Shown here piece by piece: positions 17,212-25,442 of a stretch of DNA of 64,000 nucleotides. A program made the translations under genes and the position numbers. Origin of the DNA: Aureimonas altamirensis (lineage in GTDB: Bacteria; Pseudomonadota; Alphaproteobacteria; Rhizobiales; Rhizobiaceae); NCBI RefSeq assembly GCF_023702225.1, contig NZ_JAMQCO010000003.1, positions 258,435-322,434 on the forward strand, given 5' to 3'. Position 1 is the stretch's first letter, and each line of letters begins with the position of its first letter. Under the pieces are notes generated by a model. It searched no databases. It was given only the letters and a program-made list of their open reading frames with translations, and was not told the origin of the DNA.

Positions 17212-17642
17212 TGTTCATACTCGATACAAATGTCGTATCGGAACTGCGCAAGGCAGGCGACGGGAAGGCCGACCCCATGGTCGTGTCGTGGCTTTCACTT
17301 CAGGACACCGGCAATTTCTATGTTTCGATCATCACGATCATGGAACTCGACCTCGGCATTATCCGGATGGAGAGAAAGGATCCACGACAGGGCTCGCGTC
17401 TGCGATCCTGGATGACCAACCATGTTCTGCCGGCCTTTGCGGGACGGACCATCATGATAGATCATGCTGTAGCCCGTGAGTGTGCTGCTCTCCACGCCGA
17501 CACTCCAAGACCCGAGCGCGACGCCCTGATCGCAGCCTGTGCGCTGGCCCACCGCATGACTGTAGTCACGCGCAACACAATCGATTTCGGGTCGATGAAC
17601 GTCGATCTGATCAACCCTTGGAACGTGCAGCCGCGCGCGTAG
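17211..17642 (+). CDS. vapC: VapC/FitB-type PIN-domain toxin
   Basis: A 143-residue PIN-domain ribonuclease. The four acidic residues of the Mg2+ site are Asp5 (ILDTNV), Glu45 (IMELDLG), Asp104 (ERDALIA) and Asp125 (NTIDF). Such toxins cleave tRNA or rRNA when the antitoxin is degraded. The pairing with a Phd-type antitoxin is common for the FitB/VapC subgroup. All catalytic residues are intact, so the module is likely active. The last 32 bp overlap the 3' end of the opposing small gene. Confidence 0.88.
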   Translation: MFILDTNVVSELRKAGDGKADPMVVSWLSLQDTGNFYVSIITIMELDLGIIRMERKDPRQGSRLRSWMTNHVLPAFAGRTIMIDHAVARECAALHADTPRPERDALIAACALAHRMTVVTRNTIDFGSMNVDLINPWNVQPRA

Positions 17643-17853
17643 CAGGGGCACGCCGCTTCTTCACCGGCGCCTCGGCCACGGCCGTCGCCTCGACGGCCAT
17701 GCGTGCGGCCCGAAGCCGAGCCGTCTTTTCGAAGCGCCGCTTGGACTCGGCGTCGATGATGGCGCGCGCCGCGCTGGTGGTCATGTCGTGCTTGGATTCC
17801 GACTTGGAAAGCTTCGGCTTGAAGGCATCCTGCTCTGTGATCACATCGGCCAT
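17611..17853 (-). CDS. Small basic conserved protein of unknown function
   Basis: An 80-residue protein with the segment KSESKHDMTTSAARAIID followed by a Lys/Arg/Ala-rich tail (VKKRRAPATRAAARSKG). I recall similar short proteins across Rhizobiales, all without function; nucleic-acid binding is suggested only by composition. ATG 17853 has GGAAGGATGCGGACG in front. The frame also runs back to 17880, inside the preceding terminator. The 3' end is antisense to the last 32 bp of vapC. Confidence 0.6.
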   Translation of the reverse strand: MADVITEQDAFKPKLSKSESKHDMTTSAARAIIDAESKRRFEKTARLRAARMAVEATAVAEAPVKKRRAPATRAAARSKG

Positions 17854-17870
17854 CGTCCGCATCCTTCCAT

Positions 17871-17903
17871 TCAAAAACAAAAGGCCGGGTAACGTCCGGC
17901 CTT
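17871..17903 (-). terminator. Rho-independent terminator downstream of zur
   Basis: On the minus strand AAGGCCGG and CCGGCCTT pair around a 7-base loop and are followed by TTGTTTTTG. It lies 80 bp after the zur stop and directly upstream of the small basic gene, separating the two transcripts. Confidence 0.75.
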
Positions 17904-17983
17904 CATAGGCGCCTCTCGCCCGATGGCGACAAGCAACGACATTTCAAAGATTTAACTAGGGCGTGACGCGCCGTTGGCAAGCG

Positions 17984-18391
17984 TCAGGCGGGCGTCGCGG
18001 CGCAGTCGGCGCATCGACCCCGGATTTCAACCGACACGCCCTGCGCGGCAAAGGCGTTAGCGCGCGCGATGCGCGCCGCATCCGTATCGATGGCTTCGTC
18101 CGCAGCCTCGATCACCTTCTGACATTCGGTGCAGACGAGAAAGATGACGGCATGATCATGCCCCCCATGACCATGATGGGTACAGGCCATGAAGGCATTC
18201 TGGCTGTCCAGCTTGTGAACGAGATGCCGGTCGCCCAGCGCACGCAAGGCGCGATAGATCTGCAGCGGCGCCTTCAGCCCTTCCGGCCGGAGCCTGTCGA
18301 GAAGCTGGTAGGCCGTCATCGGCGCATGGTCGCCCCGCAGCGCATCGAGCACCAGCTTTTCGTTGCGGGTCAACTTCGCGGCTTTGGACAT
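17984..18391 (-). CDS. zur: Zinc uptake regulator Zur (Fur family)
   Basis: A 135-residue Fur-family repressor. The winged helix covers about residues 10-65. A His-rich loop THHGHGGHDH (71-80) follows Cys70, and the structural zinc cysteines are CTEC (87-90) and CADC (127-130). The short length and this ligand pattern are those of Zur rather than Fur, Mur or Irr. It would shut off zinc uptake when zinc is sufficient. The ZevAB-like pair at 30.9-32.6 kb is a plausible target, although I found no convincing Zur box there. Confidence 0.85.
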   Translation of the reverse strand: MSKAAKLTRNEKLVLDALRGDHAPMTAYQLLDRLRPEGLKAPLQIYRALRALGDRHLVHKLDSQNAFMACTHHGHGGHDHAVIFLVCTECQKVIEAADEAIDTDAARIARANAFAAQGVSVEIRGRCADCAATPA

Positions 18392-18428
18392 GCCCTGTCG
18401 ATCTGCTTCATGACGGCGGGAGGGGCGA

Positions 18429-18454
18429 GAGGCAGGCCCGTTTCGGCCTGCCTC
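18429..18454. terminator. Hairpin between fbaB and zur
   Basis: Perfect 10-bp arms GAGGCAGGCC and GGCCTGCCTC with a 6-base loop, 35 bp after the fbaB stop on its strand. No T tract follows, so it may act as a transcript end-stabiliser rather than a strong terminator. Confidence 0.45.
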
Positions 18455-18488
18455 TATTACCTAATCGCCCCTGCGCCGCAGTGCAATG

Positions 18489-19400
18489 TCAGGCGTAGAC
18501 GTCCATGACCTTGTTCAGCAGGGCCAGGGCTTCGGCCTTCGGGCGCTGGAAGGAGTTGCGCCCGATGATCGAGCCGTTGCCGCCGCCGTCGCGGATGGCC
18601 TGGACTTCGCCCAGGAGTTCGTCCTCGTTCTTGGCCGCGCCGCCCGAGAAGACGACGATGCGCTTGCCCGCGAAGGACGACTGCATGATATGGCGGACGC
18701 GGTCGGCCCCCGTGGCGCGCGGGATGTCGTTCTTTTCGTAGGTCGGCTTCGCATCCTTGAGGTCGACGAAGTCGGTCGGCAACTTGACCTTGATGATGGT
18801 GGCGCCCATCAGCGCCGCCATGTGCGCGGCATAGGCGATGATGTCGAAACCGGTTTCGCCTTCCTTGGACACCTTGCCGCCGCGCGGATAGGACCAGACG
18901 ACCGTCATCAGGCCGCGCGACTTGGCCTTCAGCGTGATCTCGCGCAGCTCTTCCATCATGTCGTAGGATGCGTCCGCGCCCGGATAGATGGTGAAGCCGA
19001 CGCCCACGCAGCCGAGGCGCAAGGCATCCTCTACGGTACCGGTCAGTGCCTGGTCCTGCGTGTTGACGAGCGAGTTGCCGCTGTTGAGCTTCAGGATCAA
19101 CGGTACCTCGCCGGCGAAGGTATCGGCGCCCTGCTCGAGCAGGCCAAGCGGCGCGGCATAGCCCGAAACCCCTGACTCGATCGCCAGTTCATAGAGGTAA
19201 TGCGGGTCGTAGGCTGCGGGGTTGGGCGCGAAGCTGCGGGCCGGACCGTGCTCGAACCCCTGGTCCACCGGAAGGATGACGAGGCGACCGGTGCCGGCCA
19301 GCCGGCCATGCATCAGAAGCCGCGACAGATTGCTCTTGAGACCGGGTGTCTCTCCTTCGTACCAGGACAGGATCTTGCGAACGGTGTCGGTTCTCAGCAT
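18489..19400 (-). CDS. fbaB: Class I fructose-bisphosphate aldolase (FbaB/DhnA type)
   Basis: A 303-residue Schiff-base aldolase of the DeoC/FbaB fold that interconverts fructose 1,6-bisphosphate and the two triose phosphates. Features are LPVDQGFEHGP near residue 45, WSYPRGG, and the Schiff-base lysine within ATIIKVKLP. ATG 19400 is preceded by GGAGGCACC; the frame is open further upstream without family similarity. A class II aldolase (cbbA) is in the Calvin operon at 50655, so the cell has at least two aldolases and this one may serve central metabolism. Confidence 0.88.
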   Translation of the reverse strand: MLRTDTVRKILSWYEGETPGLKSNLSRLLMHGRLAGTGRLVILPVDQGFEHGPARSFAPNPAAYDPHYLYELAIESGVSGYAAPLGLLEQGADTFAGEVPLILKLNSGNSLVNTQDQALTGTVEDALRLGCVGVGFTIYPGADASYDMMEELREITLKAKSRGLMTVVWSYPRGGKVSKEGETGFDIIAYAAHMAALMGATIIKVKLPTDFVDLKDAKPTYEKNDIPRATGADRVRHIMQSSFAGKRIVVFSGGAAKNEDELLGEVQAIRDGGGNGSIIGRNSFQRPKAEALALLNKVMDVYA

Positions 19401-19539
19401 GGTGCCTCCGGGATTGCGCAACCCGACTGTATGGTTGCCGATTACATTCGGGATGATCTTCTGCGGCGCAAAATAGCCGGCGTAAAGATGCACGCCCGGC
19501 CAATCCAAATTAAAATCGTTTGAAAATCGTCTTGCCGTC

Positions 19540-20001
19540 TCAAAGTGGCAGCGGGCCGTCATTCTTGACTTCTTCCATCACTGCATAGGTCCGTGTTTCC
19601 CGGACACCGGGAAGCGCCAGGACGATTTCTCCGAGAAACCGCCTGTAGGCCGCCATATCGGGCAACCGTGTCTTGATGAGGTAGTCGAAGCCGCCGGCTA
19701 CCATGTGGCATTCGAGGATTTCCGGCGTGCGCCGCGCCGCCTTGGCGAAGCGGTCGAACACGTCCGGCGTCGTCGTATCCAGGATGACTTCCACGAAGAC
19801 CAGCAGGCCGAACCCCAGCTTCTGCGGATCGAGCCTCGCCGAGAAGCCGGTGATGAAGCCTTCCTTCTGGAGCCGCTTGAGCCTCTCCCCCAACGAGGAC
19901 GGCGCAAGCCCGATGCGGCTGGCCAGCTCCGCGTTGGTGATGCGGCCATCGGCCTGCAGGGCACGCAGGATGCGCCTGTCCGTTCTGTCGAGTTCGTTCA
20001 T
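19540..20001 (-). CDS. Lrp/AsnC-family transcriptional regulator
   Basis: A 153-residue regulator. The N-terminal helix-turn-helix contains ILRALQADGRITNAELASRIGLA. The C-terminal RAM domain (about 65-150) binds a small effector, usually an amino acid, and builds octamers. ATG 20001 fits the common MNELDRTDRRIL start. It diverges from the FUSC transporter with only 62 bp between the two starts, so it may control that gene and itself. Effector unknown. Confidence 0.87.
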   Translation of the reverse strand: MNELDRTDRRILRALQADGRITNAELASRIGLAPSSLGERLKRLQKEGFITGFSARLDPQKLGFGLLVFVEVILDTTTPDVFDRFAKAARRTPEILECHMVAGGFDYLIKTRLPDMAAYRRFLGEIVLALPGVRETRTYAVMEEVKNDGPLPL

Positions 20002-20063
20002 TCCGGTTGCCGCCCGCACTGCCGCTCACACATAATGACACGACCGGTCTACACACGCGGCCC

Positions 20064-22037
20064 ATGAGCATAAAGAGCACCTTTTCGGAAGAGCGCGATA
20101 CGGCCGGCCTGCGGCAGCGGTTCCTTGCATCGGATCCCGGCCTCGTCCGGCTGCGGCTGGGCAGCCGTGTGGTGCTGACCGTCGCCCTGGTGGCCGGCAT
20201 CCTCGCCCTCGTCCATCCCTGGATCGCCTTTCCGCCGTCCGCCTACGGCATGGCGATGGTGACCGCCATACAGGGCGCGGTCGCGATCAAGGATGCAACG
20301 CCGCTGGCCAGGGCCGTCACGAGGGCCTATGCGGTGGCGGCCGCCTATGCGACCGTCCTGGCGATCACGCTGCTGAACGGCCAGACCTTTGCCGTCAGCG
20401 CCCTGTTTCTGGCCGTCATCTTCATCTCTGTCTATGCGCGGCGGTTCGGCCTGCGCTGGCAGGCCGTCGGCATGTTCACCTTCATGTGCTTCGTCATCGC
20501 GGCCTATCTGCATCCGCGACCGGCAGACCTGCCGGGGATCGCCGTATCCCTCGTGCTGTCGTCGGTGATCGCGCATCTGATCCGCAACTTCCTGTTGCCC
20601 GACAGGCCGGCGGAAGATTTCCAGCGGGCACTGGAGGGTGTGGACGAGATCGTCGGGCGGCTGGCCGGCCGGATACGACGGGCAGCCCGCAATGGGTGGT
20701 CGCCGGCAAGCCGGCGCGAGGCGCAGGAGATGGAGCGTCGCGCCAAGGATGCCATCCTGATCTGCGAAGGCTACCTGCCGGTACAGGCCGAAGCCGGCGA
20801 CCCGTCGAGCGGGCGGGCGGCGGCCCTCGCCAACCACCTGTTCGACCTCCATCTGGCGCTGGAAAGCGCCCTCGGAAGCGCGTTCGCCATGCACGCGCCC
20901 GGTTCCGGCAAGCTGCCGGAAGGGGTTGCCGGGCGGCTCGACATCCTCGCCAAGGCGCGCCGCGAGGTACGCCGCAGCGCGGCGGCGACGCCGGCCGCCG
21001 CTTTCGCCGCCGGCGGCGGCGGCTCCGCCCCCAACCGTCCGGCAAAGGCGGGCGCCGGCAGAAAACGGGCTCTGGACGACCCGTTCCTCCGGCAGGCGCT
21101 GCAAGTAACGCTCGCTTCGGCCATCGCCATGACCGGTGGCCTCTTCCTGTCTCCCGACCGCTGGTTCTGGGCGGTGTTGACGGCGTTTCTGGTGTTCACC
21201 AATACCCAGTCCCGGGGCGAGACGGCGATCCGCGGGCTGGAGCGTGCCGCCGGCACGGCGCTCGGCATCGTGGTGGGGATGGGGCTTGCCGTGCTGGTGT
21301 CCGGCGCCCTTTGGCCCACCATCATCATCGTCGCTCTCAGCGTCTTCCTGGGATTCTATCTCCTGACGCTGTCCTACAGCGCGATGACCTTCTTCATGAC
21401 GGTGGCGATCTCGCTCGTCTACGGCCTGATCGGCACCTTCACGCCCGAACTGCTGGTCCTCCGGCTCGAAGAGACCGTCATCGGCGCCGCAGCCGGTATC
21501 TTCGTGTCCTTCTTCGTGCTGCCGCGCAGCACCTCCAGCCAGACGCGGCAAGCCGTCGACCGGTTCATGCAGGCCCTGGACCAGCTTCTCGAGACGGCCG
21601 CCGCCCTCGAGCAGGGCGACAACGATGCGCGCCTGCTGGTTCGCGCGCGCCAGATGGACAGGGCCCATGCCGACATCCGAAGCGCCGTCGGCCCGCTGCA
21701 GAGCGCATGGACGTTCGGCGCCGGGCAGGTCGGCCTTCGGCGCGCCCTCATGCGCCTGAACGCCATCGTCCACGCAGCCCATGTGCTGGTGCGCCGCTTT
21801 GCCGCGACGCCGCCATCGGAAGCCGAGCGGGAACGCCTGGCGGCCATGCGCGCGCAGATCGCGGCGCTGGCGAGCCACGGGCGCAACTTCTTCGGGCGCA
21901 GCGAAGTGGCCGAGATGCCGGAGCCGCAGGATGGGGATGGGGCCAACTCGAGCGACAGCGTGGAAATCGCGCTTCGGTCGATCGCCCATGTCCTGTCGCA
22001 GGCCGATCCGGAAAGGCAGGCGCGCGGCCGCACTTGA
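20064..22037 (+). CDS. FUSC-family inner membrane transporter
   Basis: A 657-residue protein of the fusaric acid resistance/aromatic acid exporter family. It has two bundles of hydrophobic segments, about residues 30-175 and 355-500, each followed by a long cytoplasmic helical region. A Gly/Ala-rich linker (AAFAAGGGG) lies near 330. Relatives export aromatic acids together with a periplasmic AaeA-type partner, but none is encoded next to it, so it may be a self-contained exporter. Control by the divergent Lrp-type gene is likely from the shared 62-bp gap. Confidence 0.8.
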   Translation: MSIKSTFSEERDTAGLRQRFLASDPGLVRLRLGSRVVLTVALVAGILALVHPWIAFPPSAYGMAMVTAIQGAVAIKDATPLARAVTRAYAVAAAYATVLAITLLNGQTFAVSALFLAVIFISVYARRFGLRWQAVGMFTFMCFVIAAYLHPRPADLPGIAVSLVLSSVIAHLIRNFLLPDRPAEDFQRALEGVDEIVGRLAGRIRRAARNGWSPASRREAQEMERRAKDAILICEGYLPVQAEAGDPSSGRAAALANHLFDLHLALESALGSAFAMHAPGSGKLPEGVAGRLDILAKARREVRRSAAATPAAAFAAGGGGSAPNRPAKAGAGRKRALDDPFLRQALQVTLASAIAMTGGLFLSPDRWFWAVLTAFLVFTNTQSRGETAIRGLERAAGTALGIVVGMGLAVLVSGALWPTIIIVALSVFLGFYLLTLSYSAMTFFMTVAISLVYGLIGTFTPELLVLRLEETVIGAAAGIFVSFFVLPRSTSSQTRQAVDRFMQALDQLLETAAALEQGDNDARLLVRARQMDRAHADIRSAVGPLQSAWTFGAGQVGLRRALMRLNAIVHAAHVLVRRFAATPPSEAERERLAAMRAQIAALASHGRNFFGRSEVAEMPEPQDGDGANSSDSVEIALRSIAHVLSQADPERQARGRT

Positions 22038-22119
22038 CGGCCGCCGGCATCCTGGTGGCTAATGCTTCGCAAGGGTGCCGTCTCCACCGTCCGTACAGGA
22101 CGCCGTCGAAGGTGTGCCC

Positions 22120-22632
22120 ATGTCGCTCCGTCTTCTCGCCTTGCCCCTCCTGCTCGCCGCGCTCAACCCCGAAGGGGCGAACGCCGAGCCGCGCCTTGCC
22201 GTGATGCCGTTCGATTATGTCGACACGTCCGGAGAGCCGACCGACCAGAGCGTCGCGCACGAGAGGCGGATGGGCCTGTTCCGCGAAACCCTGCAAGGCG
22301 CCCTCGAAGCCGGAGGAAAGGTCGATGCGGTGGAACTGCCGTGCACGCGGAGCGGCTGCACCCCGGCGAACTCCCGCCCGCTCGATCTCCTCGACTCGGC
22401 TCGCAGCGTTTCGGCGGATTTCATCGTGCTCGGCGCCGTCCAGAAGATGAGCACGCTGATTTCGACAGGCTGGGTCAACGTCATCGATGTCGGCAGCGGG
22501 CAACTCGCGCTGGCCCGCAAACTGTCGTTCAGGGGCGACAATGACGAGGCATTCCGCCGTGCCGCGGGCTTTGCGGCCGACGACATCGTGCGCAACCTGC
22601 CGGCTGTCGCGTCACCCGGCCGGGCGAAATAA
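22120..22632 (+). CDS. Exported protein of unknown function, DUF2380-like
   Basis: A 170-residue protein with a signal peptide (residues 1-22, LLALPLLLAALNPEGANA). The mature part starts RLAVMPFDYVDTSGE and contains CTRSGC, a likely disulfide, then DFIVLGAVQKMSTLISTGWVNVIDV. This resembles the DUF2380/CsgG-like group that senses or assembles in the periplasm; no function can be claimed. ATG 22120 is preceded by GAAGG. It follows the FUSC gene after 82 bp on the same strand. Confidence 0.65.
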   Translation: MSLRLLALPLLLAALNPEGANAEPRLAVMPFDYVDTSGEPTDQSVAHERRMGLFRETLQGALEAGGKVDAVELPCTRSGCTPANSRPLDLLDSARSVSADFIVLGAVQKMSTLISTGWVNVIDVGSGQLALARKLSFRGDNDEAFRRAAGFAADDIVRNLPAVASPGRAK

Positions 22633-22710
22633 AGCCTTCCCGCCCGTCTCGACAAGGTGGGGCCGATCTGCTATCTGAAGCGCAATTCTGTGGAAGGGCT
22701 TCTCTTCCGC

Positions 22711-22739
22711 GAGGGTTTGTGCGTTTGCATGACGCCCTC
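22711..22739 (+). promoter_or_regulatory. Hairpin in the rpsU leader
   Basis: GAGGG (22711-22715) pairs with CCCTC (22735-22739), with an inner CGT/ACG, forming a stem-loop 31 bp before the GTG of rpsU. A smaller hairpin, GGAAG/CTTCC, lies just upstream. Leaders of ribosomal protein genes are often autoregulatory; whether this one is transcribed is unknown. Confidence 0.3.
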
Positions 22740-22770
22740 TCCGCTCAACGAACAATGAAACGGAACACTC

Positions 22771-23001
22771 GTGCAGGTACTCGTTCGCGATAACAATGTC
22801 GATCAGGCTCTCCGCGCTCTCAAGAAGAAGATGCAGCGGGAAGGCATCTTCCGTGAAATGAAGATGCGCAACTTCTACGAGAAGCCGTCGGAAAAGCGTG
22901 CGCGTGAAAAGGCCGAGGCCGTGCGTCGCGCCCGCAAGCTGGCGCGCAAGCGCGCACAGCGTGAAGGCCTGGTCGCAGGCGGCCGCACGGCGGCGCGCTG
23001 A
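22771..23001 (+). CDS. rpsU: 30S ribosomal protein S21
   Basis: A 76-residue, strongly basic protein of the small ribosomal subunit. The start [21 protein letters not shown] and the body [24 protein letters not shown] are standard S21. It begins with GTG. The C-terminal extension rich in Arg, Lys and Ala is typical of alphaproteobacteria. It is monocistronic here, with a strong terminator 34 bp downstream. Confidence 0.96.
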   Translation: MQVLVRDNNVDQALRALKKKMQREGIFREMKMRNFYEKPSEKRAREKAEAVRRARKLARKRAQREGLVAGGRTAAR

Positions 23002-23035
23002 TCCAGCTGCCGACAGGCCAGTACATGTTTGCAAC

Positions 23036-23069
23036 GGGTGGCGAGGTTTCTGACCCCGCCGCCCTTTTT
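23036..23069 (+). terminator. Rho-independent terminator of rpsU
   Basis: A 12-bp GC-rich stem (GGGTGGCGAGGT with ACCCCGCCGCCC, one mismatch and one G-U pair) is followed by TTTTT. It is a textbook intrinsic terminator. The remaining 147 bp to the TPR gene should hold that gene's promoter. Confidence 0.88.
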
Positions 23070-23216
23070 GTATGGCTTCGCCGTATTTTCGCCTCGTCTT
23101 CTCCTTTCCAGTTCGGTGCCCTCGCATAAACTGAGTGGGCAGGCCGTGGAGGCGGCAGCCTGGAGGCTCCGGGCGTCGATGCAACGAATTACGGCCATCA
23201 CGACCGGGGGAAGATC

Positions 23217-24065
23217 ATGGTCCTTACGACGCGCAAGTCCTTTCGCATACTCGCGGCCTGCACCGCAGCCCTGCTTCTATCGGCCTGCCAGAGCGCAAAT
23301 CCGATTCAGGCGATCAACCTCAACCAGGCTCAGGGCTCGTCGGAGAACATCTCGTCGCTGACGGCGGCGATCAATGCCAACCCGCAAAACCCGGAAACCT
23401 ACAATGTCCGGGGCACGGCCTACGGGCAGGCGGGGGAGTACGGCCGCGCGATCGGAGACTTCAGCCAGGCCATCCAGATCGACCCGAACTACTACCAGGC
23501 CTACGCGAACCGCGCGCTCGTCTATCGCCAGCAGGGCAAGCTTGCCGAGGCCGTCCAGGATTACGGCCGGGCGGTGCAGATCAACCCCAGCTACGACAGC
23601 GCCTATATCGGGCGCGGCAACATCTACCGGGTGGCCGGACGCAACCGGGAAGCGCTCGCCGACTTCCAGCGCGCCATCGACCTCAGCACCACGGACCCGC
23701 GCGCCTACCATAATCGTGGCCTGCTCTATCAGATCGACGGCCAGCACCGGCTGGCGATCGAGGATTTCTCGACGGCCATCTCGATGGAGGCGAACTCGCC
23801 GGAGCCCTATTCGGCCCGTGCCATCTCCTATCTGGCCCTGCAGAATGTCGACGACGCGCGCGACGACATCAACCGCGCCCTGCAACTCGACGGCAACCGC
23901 GCAGAGTTCTGGGTGACGCAGGGGCTTGTGCTGGAAGCGGCCGGAGAGTCGGGCAAGGCCTATCGCGCCTTCTCGCGCGGGGCGCAGCTCGACCCGAAAT
24001 ACCAGCCCGCGCGCGACGGCATGTCGCGCACGCAGGGCGGCGCCGCGGGCAATACGCAGGCCTGA
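23217..24065 (+). CDS. TPR-repeat lipoprotein (NlpI-like)
   Basis: A 282-residue exported lipoprotein. The signal peptide ends in the lipobox LSAC with Cys24 as the acylated residue. Residues about 45-265 hold six or so tetratricopeptide repeats, for example NVRGTAYGQAGEYGRAIGDFSQAIQ and its successors, each with the N/Y-x-x-R-G pattern. Such lipoproteins scaffold envelope complexes; E. coli NlpI recruits peptidoglycan hydrolases and a protease. Partners here are unknown. It stands alone, 83 bp before the epimerase gene. Confidence 0.85.
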   Translation: MVLTTRKSFRILAACTAALLLSACQSANPIQAINLNQAQGSSENISSLTAAINANPQNPETYNVRGTAYGQAGEYGRAIGDFSQAIQIDPNYYQAYANRALVYRQQGKLAEAVQDYGRAVQINPSYDSAYIGRGNIYRVAGRNREALADFQRAIDLSTTDPRAYHNRGLLYQIDGQHRLAIEDFSTAISMEANSPEPYSARAISYLALQNVDDARDDINRALQLDGNRAEFWVTQGLVLEAAGESGKAYRAFSRGAQLDPKYQPARDGMSRTQGGAAGNTQA

Positions 24066-24148
24066 CATACCGATGACCTTGCTTCGGCGCGCCAACCGGG
24101 ACACAACCGCTTGGTGCGCCGCGATCCTTCCGCGGCCGGGAGGACTCC

Positions 24149-25399
24149 ATGACGCTTTCCATCGTCGGTACGGATGACACCGCGCCCCTCGGGCAACCGC
24201 TGCTTTTTTCGGCAGAGCATAGACAGGCGCTGCGGCGCGATGCGGATAGGCAACTCCGCTTCTTCTCCGGCAGCCTGAGGCCGCAAGGCGGCTTCTTTGC
24301 CCTCGGGCGCGACGGCTCGCCCCTGCCGGATACCGAGCAGGAATTGCATACCGCGACGCGCCTCGTGCACGCCTACAGTCTCGGCATGGCCATCGGCTTC
24401 CAGGGAGCCGAGGAGATGGTCGGGCACGGGATGGACTTTATCCTGTCGGCGCACCGCGACGCAATCGATGGCGGCTATTTCTGGAGCGTCGATGACGATG
24501 GACCTGTGCGGTCCGAGAAGCTGGCCTATGGCCATGCCTTCGTTCTGCTCGCCTCGGCCAGCGCCATGCAGGCCGGGCATCCGGATGCCGCCGGGCTGAT
24601 GGCGGACGTGTTGTCCATCATCGAAAGGCATTTCTGGGAGCCGGGGCTGGAGCGGACCCGCGACGAGTTGAACCGGAACTTCACGCCCTTCTCCACCTAT
24701 CGCGGCATGAATGCCAACATGCACCTTTCGGAAGCACTGATGGCGGCTTTCGAAGCCACCGAAGACCGGCGTTTTCTGCACATGGCCGGCAGTATCCTCG
24801 GCTTCTTCACGCTGACGATGGCGCCGGCCAAGGGCTGGCGCATCCCGGAGCACTATCACGAGGACTGGACGCCCGATCCCACCTATTCCGGCGATCCGAT
24901 GTTCCGGCCGCCGGGCACGACGCCCGGCCACTCGCTGGAATTTGCGCGGCTCCTGCTGCAGTACTGGGACCTCGCGGGACGCGAGGACGACCGCCTTCCG
25001 GCCGCGGCGCGCAATCTTGTCGATCGCGCGTTGTCGGATGCCTGGAACGAAGAGCGGGGCGGCCTCGCCTACACGATGGACGCGGATGGCCGGGTGGCCA
25101 TCGGCAAGCGGCTCTGGTGGCCCGTCACGGAGGGCATCGGCGCCCTGGCAAGCCTGATCAAGCTGGCGCCTACGGAAGCCGACGAGATCTGGTATCGCCG
25201 CCTCTGGTCATTCTCCGAGGATACGCTGATCGACCATGCCTATGGCGGCTGGTTTCCGGAACTGGACGATGAAGGCAAACCGGCCGATGGCACCTTCAAG
25301 GGCAAGCCGGATCTGTATCATTCCCTTCAGGCGGCGCTGTATCCGCTTGTCGACGGGCTGTCGCGCCAGCGCGCCGGGCTGACCGATCTGGCAGTGTGA
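24149..25399 (+). CDS. AGE-family sugar epimerase/aldose-ketose isomerase
   Basis: A 416-residue (alpha/alpha)6-barrel protein of the N-acylglucosamine 2-epimerase family. Conserved segments are RLVHAYSLG, GGYFWSVDD, YGHAFVLLAS, RGMNANMHLSEALM and WWPVTEGIGAL, including the histidines that act as acid/base catalysts. Within the family it looks closer to the YihS-like mannose/fructose (or sulfoquinovose) isomerases than to true GlcNAc epimerases, but the substrate cannot be read from sequence. ATG 24149 follows GGGAGGACTCC. A hairpin follows the stop. Confidence 0.82.
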   Translation: MTLSIVGTDDTAPLGQPLLFSAEHRQALRRDADRQLRFFSGSLRPQGGFFALGRDGSPLPDTEQELHTATRLVHAYSLGMAIGFQGAEEMVGHGMDFILSAHRDAIDGGYFWSVDDDGPVRSEKLAYGHAFVLLASASAMQAGHPDAAGLMADVLSIIERHFWEPGLERTRDELNRNFTPFSTYRGMNANMHLSEALMAAFEATEDRRFLHMAGSILGFFTLTMAPAKGWRIPEHYHEDWTPDPTYSGDPMFRPPGTTPGHSLEFARLLLQYWDLAGREDDRLPAAARNLVDRALSDAWNEERGGLAYTMDADGRVAIGKRLWWPVTEGIGALASLIKLAPTEADEIWYRRLWSFSEDTLIDHAYGGWFPELDDEGKPADGTFKGKPDLYHSLQAALYPLVDGLSRQRAGLTDLAV

Positions 25400-25412
25400 T
25401 CGCCGATCCATA

Positions 25413-25435
25413 GCCGGCGGGCGCTGCCCGCCGGC
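25413..25435. terminator. Hairpin between convergent epimerase and pntB
   Basis: Perfect 10-bp arms GCCGGCGGGC and GCCCGCCGGC with a 3-base loop, in the 43-bp gap between the two stops. A run of A rather than T follows on the plus strand, so its role as a terminator is uncertain in both directions. Confidence 0.5.
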
Positions 25436-25442
25436 AAAAAGC

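Noticed and set aside
20049-21989. A 646-codon minus-strand frame
   Set aside because: It is the mirror of the FUSC gene, rich in Asp, Gly, His and Arg, and has no recognisable domain.
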